A stretch of DNA of 64,000 bases from Sphingobacteriales bacterium UTBCD1. Its GTDB lineage: Bacteria; Bacteroidota; Bacteroidia; Chitinophagales; Chitinophagaceae. A program made the position numbers and the translations under genes. The stretch covers positions 87,579 to 151,578 of the forward strand of contig MWTC01000013.1 in NCBI GenBank assembly GCA_002066995.1, written 5' to 3'. The notes beneath the pieces were generated by a model. It searched no databases and was not told the origin of the DNA. It saw only the letters and a program-made list of their open reading frames with translations. Below, piece by piece: positions 26,957 to 37,383 of this stretch (positions are counted from its first letter, which is position 1; each line of letters starts with the position of its first letter).

Positions 26957-28678
26957 ATGAATGCATTTTATATAAACGGCAATCTCGTTGATGTTCATCA
27001 AAAAAAGATCTATCCGGCAGAAATAAAAGTGGAGGGTACTAAAATCAGTACGATCAGAGAGATCCCGGATTCAGAACTTACATCCCGAAGCTATATTCTT
27101 CCGGGGTTTATTGATGCCCATGTTCACATTGAAAGCTCCATGCTCATCCCTTCCGAGTTTGCAAGACTGGCGGTTGTGCATGGCACCGTGGCCACCGTCA
27201 GCGATCCGCATGAGATTGTCAATGTATGCGGCATGGAAGGTGTGGAATTCATGATCCGAAACGGGAAAACAGTCCCGTTCAAATTCAACTTCGGTGCGCC
27301 GAGCTGTGTGCCGGCAACCCCTTTTGAAACAGCAGGCGCCGTACTGGATTCATCCGATGTGGAAACACTATTGAAAAGAGAGGATATAAAATACCTCAGC
27401 GAGATGATGAATTTTCCGGGAGTGCTGACAAGTGACAAAGAAGTGATGAAAAAAATTGCGGCAGCACACAGGCTGAATAAACCGGTGGATGGACATGCTC
27501 CCGGGTTGAGAGGTGATCAGGCGAAACAGTACATCGCAGCTGGCATCACAACGGACCATGAGTGCTTCACCCGGGAAGAAGCGCTGGATAAACTGAAATG
27601 CGGAATGAAGATCATAATCAGGGAAGGGAGCGCCGCAAAAAATTTTGAAGTGCTTATTGACCTGCTGCATGATTACCCTGATGATATGATGTTTTGCAGT
27701 GATGATAAACATCCGGACAGTTTAGTATTGGGGCACATCAATCAACTCTGTGCAAGGTCAGTAACAAAAGGGATAGGCCTGTTCAAAGTTTTGCAGGCAG
27801 CCTGTGTAAATCCTGTACTGCATTATAAATTGGATACCGGTCTCCTGAGGGAAGGCGATCCCGCAGATTTTATTTTAGTAAAAGATCTGAAAGATTTTAT
27901 TGTTGAAAAAACTTTTATTAATGGAGAGCTGGTAGCGGAAGATCAAAAGTCAAAAATCAAAAGTCAAAAATCTGCGATCATTAATAATTTCTCTTGCAGC
28001 AAAAAGAAACCGGAAGATTTTACCTGCTCACTTCTCACCTCCTGTCTGCCGGACAGGCAGGCTCACCTCTCACCCCTCACTTCTCACCTCCTGTCTGCCG
28101 GACAGGCAGGCTCACTTCTCACTATTCCCGTAATAGAAGCCTTCGATGGACAGCTCATAACAGACAAACTGACTTTATCTCCTGCAATAATCAATGATCA
28201 AATGATCAGCAATCCTGATGAGGATATCTTGAAGATCGTAGTGGTTAACCGCTATCATGATGCCCCGGTCGCCAAAGCCTTCATTAAAAACTTCGGGTTG
28301 AAAAAAGGAGCTATCGCTTCTTCTGTTGCACACGATTCTCACAATATTGCAGCAGTGGGAGTGGATGATGAGAGCATCTGCTGTGCTGTAAATCTTGTGA
28401 TAAAAATGCAGGGAGGTATCAGTGCGGTGAGTGATGAAAAAGAATTGATCCTGGCATTGCCCGTTGCAGGATTGATGAGCAATGAAGACGGTTACAAAAT
28501 TGCGGAAGCATACACCGCTATTGATAAAATGGCCAAGGAGCTTGGTTCCGGCCTCTCCGCTCCTTTCATGACACTCTCCTTTATGGCGTTGCTGGTGATC
28601 CCCCATCTGAAAATAAGCGACAAAGGGCTCTTTGATAGCGACCGGTTTTGTTTTATGAACACTGATGATGTAAATTAA
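26957..28678 (+). CDS. ade: Adenine deaminase with in-frame repeat insertions
   Basis: This 573-residue amidohydrolase converts adenine to hypoxanthine in purine salvage. Metal-site motifs are present: [13 protein letters not shown] near residue 50, [21 protein letters not shown] and [12 protein letters not shown]. The C-terminal adenine deaminase domain has [21 protein letters not shown] and [21 protein letters not shown]. Between the two domains sit two stretches that do not look like normal enzyme sequence: [10 protein letters not shown] (a DNA tandem repeat) and about 34 residues rich in Leu, Ser and Thr (DNA palindromic repeats at 28027-28115). Both keep the reading frame. They fall in the inter-domain linker, so activity may survive. 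I cannot see any frameshift or stop. Confidence 0.92.
   Translation: MNAFYINGNLVDVHQKKIYPAEIKVEGTKISTIREIPDSELTSRSYILPGFIDAHVHIESSMLIPSEFARLAVVHGTVATVSDPHEIVNVCGMEGVEFMIRNGKTVPFKFNFGAPSCVPATPFETAGAVLDSSDVETLLKREDIKYLSEMMNFPGVLTSDKEVMKKIAAAHRLNKPVDGHAPGLRGDQAKQYIAAGITTDHECFTREEALDKLKCGMKIIIREGSAAKNFEVLIDLLHDYPDDMMFCSDDKHPDSLVLGHINQLCARSVTKGIGLFKVLQAACVNPVLHYKLDTGLLREGDPADFILVKDLKDFIVEKTFINGELVAEDQKSKIKSQKSAIINNFSCSKKKPEDFTCSLLTSCLPDRQAHLSPLTSHLLSAGQAGSLLTIPVIEAFDGQLITDKLTLSPAIINDQMISNPDEDILKIVVVNRYHDAPVAKAFIKNFGLKKGAIASSVAHDSHNIAAVGVDDESICCAVNLVIKMQGGISAVSDEKELILALPVAGLMSNEDGYKIAEAYTAIDKMAKELGSGLSAPFMTLSFMALLVIPHLKISDKGLFDSDRFCFMNTDDVN
27943..27972. repeat. Tandem 14-base repeat inside the adenine deaminase gene
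   Basis: The unit TCAAAAGTCAAAAA occurs at 27943-27956 and again at 27957-27970, followed by TC. Such A-rich repeats are usually found between genes in Bacteroidota. Here they are translated, giving a basic low-complexity stretch in the linker of the enzyme. Confidence 0.75.
28027..28115. repeat. Duplicated 40-base palindromic repeat inside the adenine deaminase gene
   Basis: An identical 40-base unit occurs at 28027-28066 and 28076-28115, with starts 49 bases apart. Each unit contains the hairpin CCTGTC-TGCCG-GACAGG with an overlapping TGCC/GGCA. Because 49 is not a multiple of three, the same DNA is read in two frames (SCLPDRQA in the first copy, LSAGQAG in the second). The whole insertion, about 102 bases near 28020-28122, keeps the frame. 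Confidence 0.8.
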
Positions 28679-28766
28679 AATTTCATTACTTTTACTAAAG
28701 AAGACGAATTTCTCTTTCCCTTTTTACCAACGATTAAATAAATAATTATTATCCGGCTCACTGGGA

Positions 28767-31700
28767 ATGTGTCAATCATTTATCTGTTGTTCTATGTGTA
28801 AAAAACAACAAACTTTTTCGTATGCCGGTGCCTTTTTTTTATTAAGGCTGACAGGAATCATCCTGATGTCCTGTATTATATCTTTTGCATCGGCGCAGAC
28901 CGAATCTGAAACCGGTCTTCCGTTTATCACTAATTATTCTGCTAAGACGTTCAAGTTATCTCCACAGATATGGAGCGTACAGGAAGACGACCAGGGCGTG
29001 ATGTATTTCGGAGCACAAAACTATATTCTGAAATATGACGGGGTAACATGGAGAAAGATCGGGTTTAAAGTGAATCCGGCTTCAATGGTTATCCGTTCGA
29101 TGGCAAAAAACAATAATGGAACTATCTATTATGGCGGCTATGGCGATTTCGGGTACCTGACTAAAGACAGCCTGGGGCAAACGATTACAAAATCATTGCT
29201 TGACCTGTTACCCGCAGCAAACAGAAATTTTTTGGACGTATGGTCTGCTAACGCAACCGGCAACAGTATTTATTTTCAATCCAGAGAATATCTTTTCAGA
29301 ATAGGAGAAAAAAAACCGGGCGGTTCCGATAAAGACCGGGAAGTGAAAGTGTGGAAACCGCAAACCCGTTTTATGTTTTCCTTTTATGTGGAAGGTGATT
29401 TATATGTGCATCAGCAGGGGTTAGGTTTATATAAAATGGTGAACGATTCATTAATGTTGATCCCGGGCAGTGAATTTTTAGGAAAAGAACGGATGCAGGT
29501 CATGCTGCCCTACGCTGCCGGGCCCAATGGGGAAAAGCAATACCTGGTGGGATTGTTTTACAGTGGCCTTTATCTCTATAATGGAAAAACATTTCGCCCA
29601 TTTACTACCGATGTGGATCCAATCTTAAAATCAGGCGCTATTTTATATAAAGGCTTTCAATTACCCAATGGAAACTATGTGTTATCATCAACAGGTATCG
29701 GTTTACTGATCATAGATGCAAAAGGAAAATTAGTACAACGGATCAACCGTTCAGTTGGATTGCAGGATGAATCTGTTTATGCCACGTTTCTCGACAAAAG
29801 AGGCATTCTCTGGTTAGCACTCGACAACGGAATATCAAGGGTAAATATTTCTTCACCACTCACTCAATTCAATTTACAATCTGGAATCAGTACCGGTGTT
29901 CTTTCCATGGCACGGTTTGAAGGCGATTTGTATGTGGGAACTACCAATGGCCTGTTACATTTCAATAAGGATATCAAACGTTTTGAACCGGTATCCGGTA
30001 TTCCGCAAAACCAGATTTTCACATTGATTCCCGACGGAAACAAGTTGTTGGTCAGTGGCGATGGCCTTTTCGCCATCAAAAATAAAAAAGCGATTACCAT
30101 CCGCCCGTCTGTAAGTGCAGACTTAACATTATCTAACATTTTTATTCCGCCAGGTAACTCTAACCTGTTACTTGGGGGTGGGCAATTTGGCATAGCAGTG
30201 TTTCAAAGAGAAAACCAAAATGCTAACTGGGAGTTTAAAGGATACGTTCCGGGAATTGCTGACCAGATCTGGAGTTTTGCAAAAAATAAGGATGGTTCAT
30301 TCTGGGCAGGAACACAGAATGGCTGGGACTATCGCTTTAATATTGCATTCGATGAAAAAGGAGACCTTGATAAGAAAAAAACCTCTTTTGTAAAATATGG
30401 GGTTCAGGATGGTTATACAAATGGCATTGGAACCGTCTATACTATTCATGGCATAAATTATTTCTTAGCCGATTCTTCGCTTTTTACATTTGATGATTCC
30501 AAAAAAAGTTTTGTGGCAGACACAACTTTCGGAAAATTTTTGAAAGGCGGTGGGAATACAGAATTTACAATAGCAGAAGATCAGAAGGGTATTGTATGGA
30601 TTAATATAGGTAAAGAATTCAGAAAAGCCATCCCGAAACCCGGGGGAGGTTACCGGATCGAGAGCGCTGATTTGAATACCATCAATGATCTTACTGTTTC
30701 AAATTTTTACCCGGATAAAGACAATATTTTATGGATCTGCACCACCGATGGACTGATCCGCTACGATGAAAACCTGCAAAAAAATTATGACGAATCTTTC
30801 AAAGCGGTCTTAACCCGTGTGGCTGCAGGAAAAGAAGCATTGAGCATTGACAAAACAACAAATATAAATGCATCGTCTATTTCCTATGAAAATAATACGC
30901 TCCGCTTTGAATATGCTGCCCCGTTTTTTGATCAGGAATCCAAAACGCAATATCAAACATGGCTGGAAGGTTTTGAAAACAACTGGTCCGACCTTGGCAA
31001 TAATTATTATAAGGAATACACTAATCTCTCTCCCGGCAAATACACATTTCATGTAAGAGCGTTAAACATCTATAACAAACTTAGTGATGAAGCCTCTTAT
31101 CCTTTTGAAATTTTACCCCCCTGGTACCGTACCTGGTGGGCCTACTTATTATATGTATTGGTTGCCGCCGGAGCTATATCAGCACTGATTCGGTGGCGCA
31201 CCCGCCAGCTCAAGGAAAAACATAAAGAGCTGGAAAAAACAGTAACAGAACGCACCAAAGAATTAAGCCATCGTGTAAAAGAATTAGCAGTGATCAACAG
31301 TGTACAGGAAGGATTGGTAAGAGAAATGGACATGAAATCCATTTATGAAATGGTGGGGGAAAAGCTAAGGCAAATTTTCAACGCACAGGTTATAGACATA
31401 GCTACATATGATAAAGAAGCTAATCTTTTGACTGATCATTATGCTTATGAGAAAGGAGACCGGACTCTCGTCGGAACCTGGGAGCCTAAGGGATTCAGAA
31501 AAAAGCTGATTGATACAGGCCAGGTCTTTCTGATTAATGAAGATTTAGAAAGAAAAAGCAAAGAACTTAATTCAAATGTATTAATGGGCGAACAGCCAAA
31601 ATCAGTTGTATTTGTCCCATTGCTTTCAGGCAACCAGGTAAAAGGAATGATCAGCCTGCAAAACCTCGATAAAGAACATGCTTTCTCCGAATCAGATGTG

Positions 31701-34700
31701 AACCTGCTGAAAACTTTAGCCAATAGTATGAGTGTAGGATTGGAAAGTGCCCGACGTTTTGATGAAACAGTGAGGCTGTTGAAAGAAACCGAACAACGCA
31801 ATGCAGAATTAGGTATTATCAACAGTGTGCAGGAAGGACTTGCTTCCAAATTGGATATGCAATCCATCTATGACATGGTGGGAGAAAAGATCCGGGAAAT
31901 TTTTGATGCGCAGGTGATTGATATTGTAACCTACGATAAAAATGCCAACCTGATCGAAGACCGTTATGCTTATGAAAAAGGAGACAGGACATTGATTGGG
32001 GCAAGGACTCCGAATGGTTTCAGAAAGCATGTTATTGAAACCAAACAATTGCTTTGGCATAATGAAAATGTAGAACAGGCCACGAAGGATTATAATAATG
32101 AAATCCTTTTGGGGGATATGCCGAAATCCCAACTCTATGTTCCCATGATCGCCGGTGGCGAAGTGAAGGGTGTGATCAGTTTGCAAAATTTAGACCATGA
32201 ACAGGCATTTTCCAATTCTGATGTCAGCCTGCTCACCACATTGTCCAACAGCATGAGTGTGGCATTGGAAAGTGCAAGACTCTTTGATGAAACTACAAGA
32301 CTGCTGAAAGTAACAGAACAACGGACAACAGAACTTGCGGTGATCAACAGTGTCCAGGATGGTTTGGCAAAAGAGTTGGATATTCAATCAATATATGATC
32401 TCGTAGGAAATCGCATACGTGATGTATTCAATGCACAGGTGGTGATCATAGCATCGTTAGACAAGGAAAAAAGAATGGAATATTTCAATTATGCAATTGA
32501 AAAAGGAGAACGTCTCTATCTGAATCCAAGAAAATATGATAAAGTAAGAGAATACCTTATTGACAGCAAAGAGAAAATCCTCATCAATAATAATTTTGAA
32601 GAAGCTGCGCTGAAATTTGGAATGAATGTAGTGCCGGGTACTGAACATCCGAAATCATTGCTATTCGTTCCGATGGTGGTAGGTGATAAGGTTAAAAGTT
32701 ATATAAGCCTTCAAAATATTGATAATGAAAACGCCTTCAGCGATTCGGATGTCAGGTTACTGGAAACGCTTGCCAACAGCATGAGCGTGGCATTGGAAAA
32801 TGCAAGGCTCTTTGATGAAACAACCCGTTTGCTGAAAGAAACTGAACAACGAAATGCAGAACTGGCAGTGATCAACAGCGTCCAGGAAAATTTAGTGGCA
32901 CAAATGGATTTGCAGGGTATCTATGAGCTGGTAGGAGAAAAAATGAGAGAGGTATTCCAGGCGCAGGTAATTGATATCGTGACTTACGATAAAAGGACCA
33001 ACCTGATTGAAGACCGCTATTCGTACGAAAAAGGCGATCGTACCTTAGTGGGACCCCGTGAACCGTCAGGTTTCAGAAAACACGTCATTCAATCCAAACA
33101 ACTCCTATTAAACAATGAAAACGTAGAACAGGCAATAAAGGATTTCGACAATAAGATCATTATTGGAGAACCCCCCAAATCCCAGATCTATGTTCCCATG
33201 ATGGCTGCAGGAGAAGTAACAGGTATCATCAGTTTGCAAAACCTCGATCATGAACAGGCTTTTTCCGATTCAGATGTAAACCTGCTGACTACATTGGTGA
33301 ATAGTATGAGTGTGGCGTTGGAAGGCGCCAGGTTATTTGATGAAACCACCCGCCTGCTCAAAGAGACCGAACAACGCACTGCAGAGTTAGGAATCATCAA
33401 CAGTGTGCAGCAGGGGTTGGCTTCCAAACTGGAAATGCAATCTATCTACGACCTCGTTGGTGAAAAAATGCGGGAGTTATTCAATGCCCAGGTCATTGAT
33501 ATCGTTTCCTATGAAAAACTTTCCAACACTATTGAAGATCGTTATACATACGAAAAAGGTGATCGCACACTTTTGGGAGCAAGGCCCTTGAAAGGTTTCA
33601 GAAGATATGTTGTAACTACCGCAAAACCTTTAGTGATCAATAAAGACGTTGAAGCTGAACGCCCCAAATATGACAACACCGTATTAATGGGCCAGGCAGC
33701 TAAATCGCTGGTAATGGTACCTATGATTGCCGGAAACGAAGTGACCGGAGTGGTGAGTTTGCAAAACCTCGATAAAGAAAATGCTTTTTCCGAAGCTGAT
33801 GTGAACCTGCTTATCACACTTTCCAGCAGTATGAGTGTGGCTTTGGAAAGCGCCAAACGATTTGATGAAACAAAACGGCTCTTAAAAGAAACAGAACAAA
33901 GAACTGCTGAACTTGCCGTGATCAACAGTGTGCAGGAGGGCCTGGCAAAAGAGCTGGACATGAAAGGCATATATGAAATGGTGGGCGACAGGCTTTCCAG
34001 TTTATTCCCCGATTCACAAACATTGGTGATCCGGACCTTTGATCATGAATTGGGACTGGAACACTGGCAATATTCAAAAGAAAAAGGAGTGCGTCAGTAT
34101 GTGGCTGCACGTCCTTTAAACTGGAACAGCAAACAACTGATCACAACAAAAAGACCGCTGAATATTGAAAAGAACTATGTAGAAATTGCAAAAAAATACG
34201 GGGGTACCGGTGTTACTCATGGTCAGCCGCCTAAATCTGCCGTGTTTGTTCCGATGATGGTAGGCGATACAGTGAAAGGTTCCGTAAGCCTGCAAAATGT
34301 GGATGAGGAAAATGCCTTTACTGAATCTGATATGAAGTTACTGACCACCATCACCAACAGCATGAGTGTAGCGTTGGAGAATGCAAGACTTTTTGAAGAA
34401 ACCAATCGCCTGCTGAATGAAACAGAACAAAGAACAGAAGAGTTGTCTGTGATCAATAGTGTACAGGAAGAATTGGTAGGTGAAATCAATATTCAAAAAA
34501 TTTATGACCTGGTAGGAAACCGCATTTGCGAACTATTCGACTCGCAAACACTGATCATCCGCACATTTGACCATCAAACTGGCCTGGAACATTTTCATTT
34601 CGCTCTTGAAAAGGGAGAGCATCTTGAAAAGATAACACAACCGTTTATTTGGGCCAATAAATTACTCATCAAAAACAAACAGGCGCTACTCATCAACGAA

Positions 34701-36923
34701 AACTATGCAGAGACGGCACACAGGTACGGAGGAAAAGGCGTAGGCAAAGGCCTTCCGCCAAAATCTGCCATCTTCGTACCTATGATAGTTGGCGATGTGG
34801 TGAAAGGTTCCGTAAGCCTGCAAAACGTAGAAAAAGAACACGCATTCAAAGACTCTGACCAGCGGCTGCTGACCACACTCACCAACAGTATGAGTGTGGC
34901 GCTGGAGAATGCACGGCTATTCGATGAAACGAATCGCTTATTAGCAGATACCAAACAACGAGCATCCGAATTAAGTACCGTGAACAGCATCAGCAAGGCG
35001 CTCACTTCACAGTTGGATCCCAGGGACCTGATCAATCTCGTGGGAAACAAGATGAAGGACCTGTTCCATGCTAACATTGTTTACCTCGCCCTGCTGAATA
35101 AGAAAACAAACATTATTCATTTCCCTTACTGCTTTGGAGATGACATGCAACCTATAAAACTGGGTGAAGGACTCACTTCAAAGATCATCTTATCGGGAGA
35201 AACTTTACTTTTAAACAAAGATGTAGAAGCACAAAGAGTGCAGATGGGCACACAGACAGTTGGAATTCCGGCAGCATCCTATCTTGGCGTTCCGATTCCT
35301 GTCGGCGATGAAATCATCGGGGTGCTGAGTGTACAAAGCACCGAGCAGGAAAACCGTTTCGATGAAAACGACCTGAGGCTTTTATCCACCATTGCTTCTT
35401 CTGTAGGTGTAGCTATGAAAAATGCACAACTGTTTGAAGAGGTGCAGCAGGCAAAAATGATCGCAGAACAAGCCGGTAAGGCAGCAGAACAAGCCAACCA
35501 GGCGAAAAGCGCATTTTTATCAACGGTCAGCCATGAATTAAGAACACCGTTAACCTCCGTACTTGGTTTTGCAAAGATCATCGGTAAAAGATTAGATGAA
35601 AAAATATTCCCCCTCATTAATAAAAGTGATACGAAGGCCAATAAAACAGTCACCCAGATCTCCGACAATCTGAAAGTCGTGATCTCGGAAGGTGAGCGGC
35701 TCACCAACCTGATCAATGATGTACTGGACCTGGCAAAGATTGAAGCAGGTAAGATGGAATGGAACATGGAAAAAGTAAATCTGGCTGAAGTAGCTGAAAG
35801 GGCTCTTGCCGCCACGACCAGCCTGTTTGCAAATAAAAACCTGAAACTGATCAAACAGATTGACCCGGATTTACCAGAGATATCAGGAGACAGGGACAAG
35901 TTGATCCAGGTGATCATCAATCTTATTTCAAATTCAGTAAAATTCACGGAAAAGGGATCTATCACCTGCAGTGTATCAAAAAAGGAAAATGAACTGGTCG
36001 TAAGTATTGCCGACACAGGAATAGGTATTGCAAAAGAAGATTTTGCCGCTGTATTTGAACAGTTCAAACAAGTAGGTGGCGATACACTGACTGACAAACC
36101 CAAAGGCACCGGCCTGGGTCTTCCTATTTGTAAAGAAATAGTTGAGCACCACGGTGGCCATATCTGGCTGGAAAGTGAAGTGGGCAAAGGGAGTGAATTC
36201 TCATTTTCCTTACCGGTCACATCTCCAAAATCTGTTTCCATAAAGCCATTACACCTGAACGAACTGGTGAGACAACTGAAAGAGCAGATGTCCTTTTCGC
36301 AACTTAAAGTAGATGGAACTAATTCCATGATCCTTGTTGTGGATGATGACGACTCAATAAGATCTTTACTGCACCAGGAGTTCAGTGATGCCGGATACCT
36401 CGTGGAAGAAGCCTCAAACGGAAAAGATGCATTGGAATCTATCCGGAAAAACCGTCCTGACCTGATCATCCTTGATGTAATGATGCCGGAAATAAATGGC
36501 TTTGATGTAGCTGCTATATTGAAGAATGACCCCCAGACAATGGACATTCCAATAATTGTCTTATCTATTGTACAGGATAAAGCAAGAGGATTCCGTATCG
36601 GCGTAGATCGCTACTTAACCAAGCCGATTGATACGGCACAATTATTTGCTGAAGTGGGATCGTTGCTGGAGCAGGGCAAATCAAGAAAAAAAGTAATGGT
36701 AGTGGACGAAGACAGCGCTGCGGTAAAATCTTTGACAGACGTGCTGCAGACAAAAGGGTATTCTGTAGTGGAATCGGACGGAAACGAATTAGTAAAAAAA
36801 GCGATCGCCACAAAACCGGATATCATTATTTTAAATTCGGTGCTGTCTTCAAAGCAGGAGGTTGTTCAGACTTTACGTTTTGAAAAAGGGCTGGAAAACG
36901 TTTTATTCTTCATTTATCAATAA
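28767..36923 (+). CDS. Giant hybrid histidine kinase: beta-propeller, Y_Y_Y, eight GAF modules, kinase core, two receivers
   Basis: At 2718 residues this is very long for the family. Residues 1-45 hold a signal peptide or anchor. A two-component-type beta-propeller runs to about 720 (QIWSVQEDDQGVMYFGAQNY, ILWLALDNGISRVN, LWICTTDGLIRYDE). A Y_Y_Y domain (about 730-800) and a TM helix (WWAYLLYVLVAAGAISALI) follow. Eight GAF-like modules then begin at residues 843, 1018, 1193, 1369, 1544, 1719, 1896 and 2072. HisKA has H2256 in STVSHELRTPLT; HATPase has NLISNSVKF and GTGLGLPICKEI. Receiver 1 has D2570; in receiver 2 the phosphoacceptor is N2690 and the domain ends early. It leads a likely operon with the receiver, cyclase and HD genes. 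Met10 (28794) is an alternative start. Confidence 0.92.
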   Translation: MCQSFICCSMCKKQQTFSYAGAFFLLRLTGIILMSCIISFASAQTESETGLPFITNYSAKTFKLSPQIWSVQEDDQGVMYFGAQNYILKYDGVTWRKIGFKVNPASMVIRSMAKNNNGTIYYGGYGDFGYLTKDSLGQTITKSLLDLLPAANRNFLDVWSANATGNSIYFQSREYLFRIGEKKPGGSDKDREVKVWKPQTRFMFSFYVEGDLYVHQQGLGLYKMVNDSLMLIPGSEFLGKERMQVMLPYAAGPNGEKQYLVGLFYSGLYLYNGKTFRPFTTDVDPILKSGAILYKGFQLPNGNYVLSSTGIGLLIIDAKGKLVQRINRSVGLQDESVYATFLDKRGILWLALDNGISRVNISSPLTQFNLQSGISTGVLSMARFEGDLYVGTTNGLLHFNKDIKRFEPVSGIPQNQIFTLIPDGNKLLVSGDGLFAIKNKKAITIRPSVSADLTLSNIFIPPGNSNLLLGGGQFGIAVFQRENQNANWEFKGYVPGIADQIWSFAKNKDGSFWAGTQNGWDYRFNIAFDEKGDLDKKKTSFVKYGVQDGYTNGIGTVYTIHGINYFLADSSLFTFDDSKKSFVADTTFGKFLKGGGNTEFTIAEDQKGIVWINIGKEFRKAIPKPGGGYRIESADLNTINDLTVSNFYPDKDNILWICTTDGLIRYDENLQKNYDESFKAVLTRVAAGKEALSIDKTTNINASSISYENNTLRFEYAAPFFDQESKTQYQTWLEGFENNWSDLGNNYYKEYTNLSPGKYTFHVRALNIYNKLSDEASYPFEILPPWYRTWWAYLLYVLVAAGAISALIRWRTRQLKEKHKELEKTVTERTKELSHRVKELAVINSVQEGLVREMDMKSIYEMVGEKLRQIFNAQVIDIATYDKEANLLTDHYAYEKGDRTLVGTWEPKGFRKKLIDTGQVFLINEDLERKSKELNSNVLMGEQPKSVVFVPLLSGNQVKGMISLQNLDKEHAFSESDVNLLKTLANSMSVGLESARRFDETVRLLKETEQRNAELGIINSVQEGLASKLDMQSIYDMVGEKIREIFDAQVIDIVTYDKNANLIEDRYAYEKGDRTLIGARTPNGFRKHVIETKQLLWHNENVEQATKDYNNEILLGDMPKSQLYVPMIAGGEVKGVISLQNLDHEQAFSNSDVSLLTTLSNSMSVALESARLFDETTRLLKVTEQRTTELAVINSVQDGLAKELDIQSIYDLVGNRIRDVFNAQVVIIASLDKEKRMEYFNYAIEKGERLYLNPRKYDKVREYLIDSKEKILINNNFEEAALKFGMNVVPGTEHPKSLLFVPMVVGDKVKSYISLQNIDNENAFSDSDVRLLETLANSMSVALENARLFDETTRLLKETEQRNAELAVINSVQENLVAQMDLQGIYELVGEKMREVFQAQVIDIVTYDKRTNLIEDRYSYEKGDRTLVGPREPSGFRKHVIQSKQLLLNNENVEQAIKDFDNKIIIGEPPKSQIYVPMMAAGEVTGIISLQNLDHEQAFSDSDVNLLTTLVNSMSVALEGARLFDETTRLLKETEQRTAELGIINSVQQGLASKLEMQSIYDLVGEKMRELFNAQVIDIVSYEKLSNTIEDRYTYEKGDRTLLGARPLKGFRRYVVTTAKPLVINKDVEAERPKYDNTVLMGQAAKSLVMVPMIAGNEVTGVVSLQNLDKENAFSEADVNLLITLSSSMSVALESAKRFDETKRLLKETEQRTAELAVINSVQEGLAKELDMKGIYEMVGDRLSSLFPDSQTLVIRTFDHELGLEHWQYSKEKGVRQYVAARPLNWNSKQLITTKRPLNIEKNYVEIAKKYGGTGVTHGQPPKSAVFVPMMVGDTVKGSVSLQNVDEENAFTESDMKLLTTITNSMSVALENARLFEETNRLLNETEQRTEELSVINSVQEELVGEINIQKIYDLVGNRICELFDSQTLIIRTFDHQTGLEHFHFALEKGEHLEKITQPFIWANKLLIKNKQALLINENYAETAHRYGGKGVGKGLPPKSAIFVPMIVGDVVKGSVSLQNVEKEHAFKDSDQRLLTTLTNSMSVALENARLFDETNRLLADTKQRASELSTVNSISKALTSQLDPRDLINLVGNKMKDLFHANIVYLALLNKKTNIIHFPYCFGDDMQPIKLGEGLTSKIILSGETLLLNKDVEAQRVQMGTQTVGIPAASYLGVPIPVGDEIIGVLSVQSTEQENRFDENDLRLLSTIASSVGVAMKNAQLFEEVQQAKMIAEQAGKAAEQANQAKSAFLSTVSHELRTPLTSVLGFAKIIGKRLDEKIFPLINKSDTKANKTVTQISDNLKVVISEGERLTNLINDVLDLAKIEAGKMEWNMEKVNLAEVAERALAATTSLFANKNLKLIKQIDPDLPEISGDRDKLIQVIINLISNSVKFTEKGSITCSVSKKENELVVSIADTGIGIAKEDFAAVFEQFKQVGGDTLTDKPKGTGLGLPICKEIVEHHGGHIWLESEVGKGSEFSFSLPVTSPKSVSIKPLHLNELVRQLKEQMSFSQLKVDGTNSMILVVDDDDSIRSLLHQEFSDAGYLVEEASNGKDALESIRKNRPDLIILDVMMPEINGFDVAAILKNDPQTMDIPIIVLSIVQDKARGFRIGVDRYLTKPIDTAQLFAEVGSLLEQGKSRKKVMVVDEDSAAVKSLTDVLQTKGYSVVESDGNELVKKAIATKPDIIILNSVLSSKQEVVQTLRFEKGLENVLFFIYQ
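31293..35450 (+). repeat. Eight tandem GAF-coding repeats with periods of 525-531 bases
   Basis: Equivalent points in the motif coding VINSVQ occur at 31293, 31818, 32343, 32871, 33396, 33921, 34452 and 34980. The steps are 525, 525, 528, 525, 525, 531 and 528. Linker motifs cycle with a period of three: LVREMD, LASKLD, LAKELD, then LVAQMD, LASKLE, LAKELD, then LVGEIN. Modules 1, 2, 4 and 5 share EKGDRTL and GFR; modules 3, 6 and 7 share VGDxVK and ENARLF. This suggests that a three-module block was duplicated. Confidence 0.85.
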
Positions 36924-36951
36924 TAACAATAATTGATCAATCATTAAAATC

Positions 36952-37335
36952 ATGGAACAAAAACTTTTGATCGTTGACGATGAAACTCATATTCGTATGT
37001 TATTGCAGCAAACACTGGAAGAACTGGAAGATGATGAGGTAAATTTCCTGACTGCAGAAAACGGAGAAGAAGCTTTAGCCATCATTCAGGAAGAAAAACC
37101 ACAACTCGTTTTCCTGGATGTGATGATGCCAAAAATGAATGGCATGGAGGTTTGCCGTCGTGTAAAAAAAGAATTAGGGCTGAACGATGTTTTTATAGTT
37201 CTGCTTACCGCAAAAGGACAGGAACTGGACAGGCAAAAAGGACAGGAAGTAGGTGCGGATGTTTATATGACCAAGCCATTTGATCCTGAAATGATATTAA
37301 AGAAAGCAAAAGAAGTTTTGCGTCTCGGCAATTAA
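36952..37335 (+). CDS. Single-domain response regulator (CheY-like)
   Basis: This 127-residue protein is one receiver domain, with acidic residues D9 and D10, phosphoacceptor D56 in LVFLDVMMPKMNG, Thr in LLTAKG and Lys in MTKPFDP. There is no output domain, so it must act by protein contact. It begins 28 bases after the giant kinase and 48 bases before the cyclase gene, all on the same strand. The likely role is to carry phosphoryl groups or a conformational signal from the kinase to the cyclase or a further protein. The partner order is inferred from the gene order. Confidence 0.93.
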   Translation: MEQKLLIVDDETHIRMLLQQTLEELEDDEVNFLTAENGEEALAIIQEEKPQLVFLDVMMPKMNGMEVCRRVKKELGLNDVFIVLLTAKGQELDRQKGQEVGADVYMTKPFDPEMILKKAKEVLRLGN

Positions 37336-37383
37336 TATTACTGCCAGACATCAATCGTCAAACCCAATCCGCTTTATCTGCAC

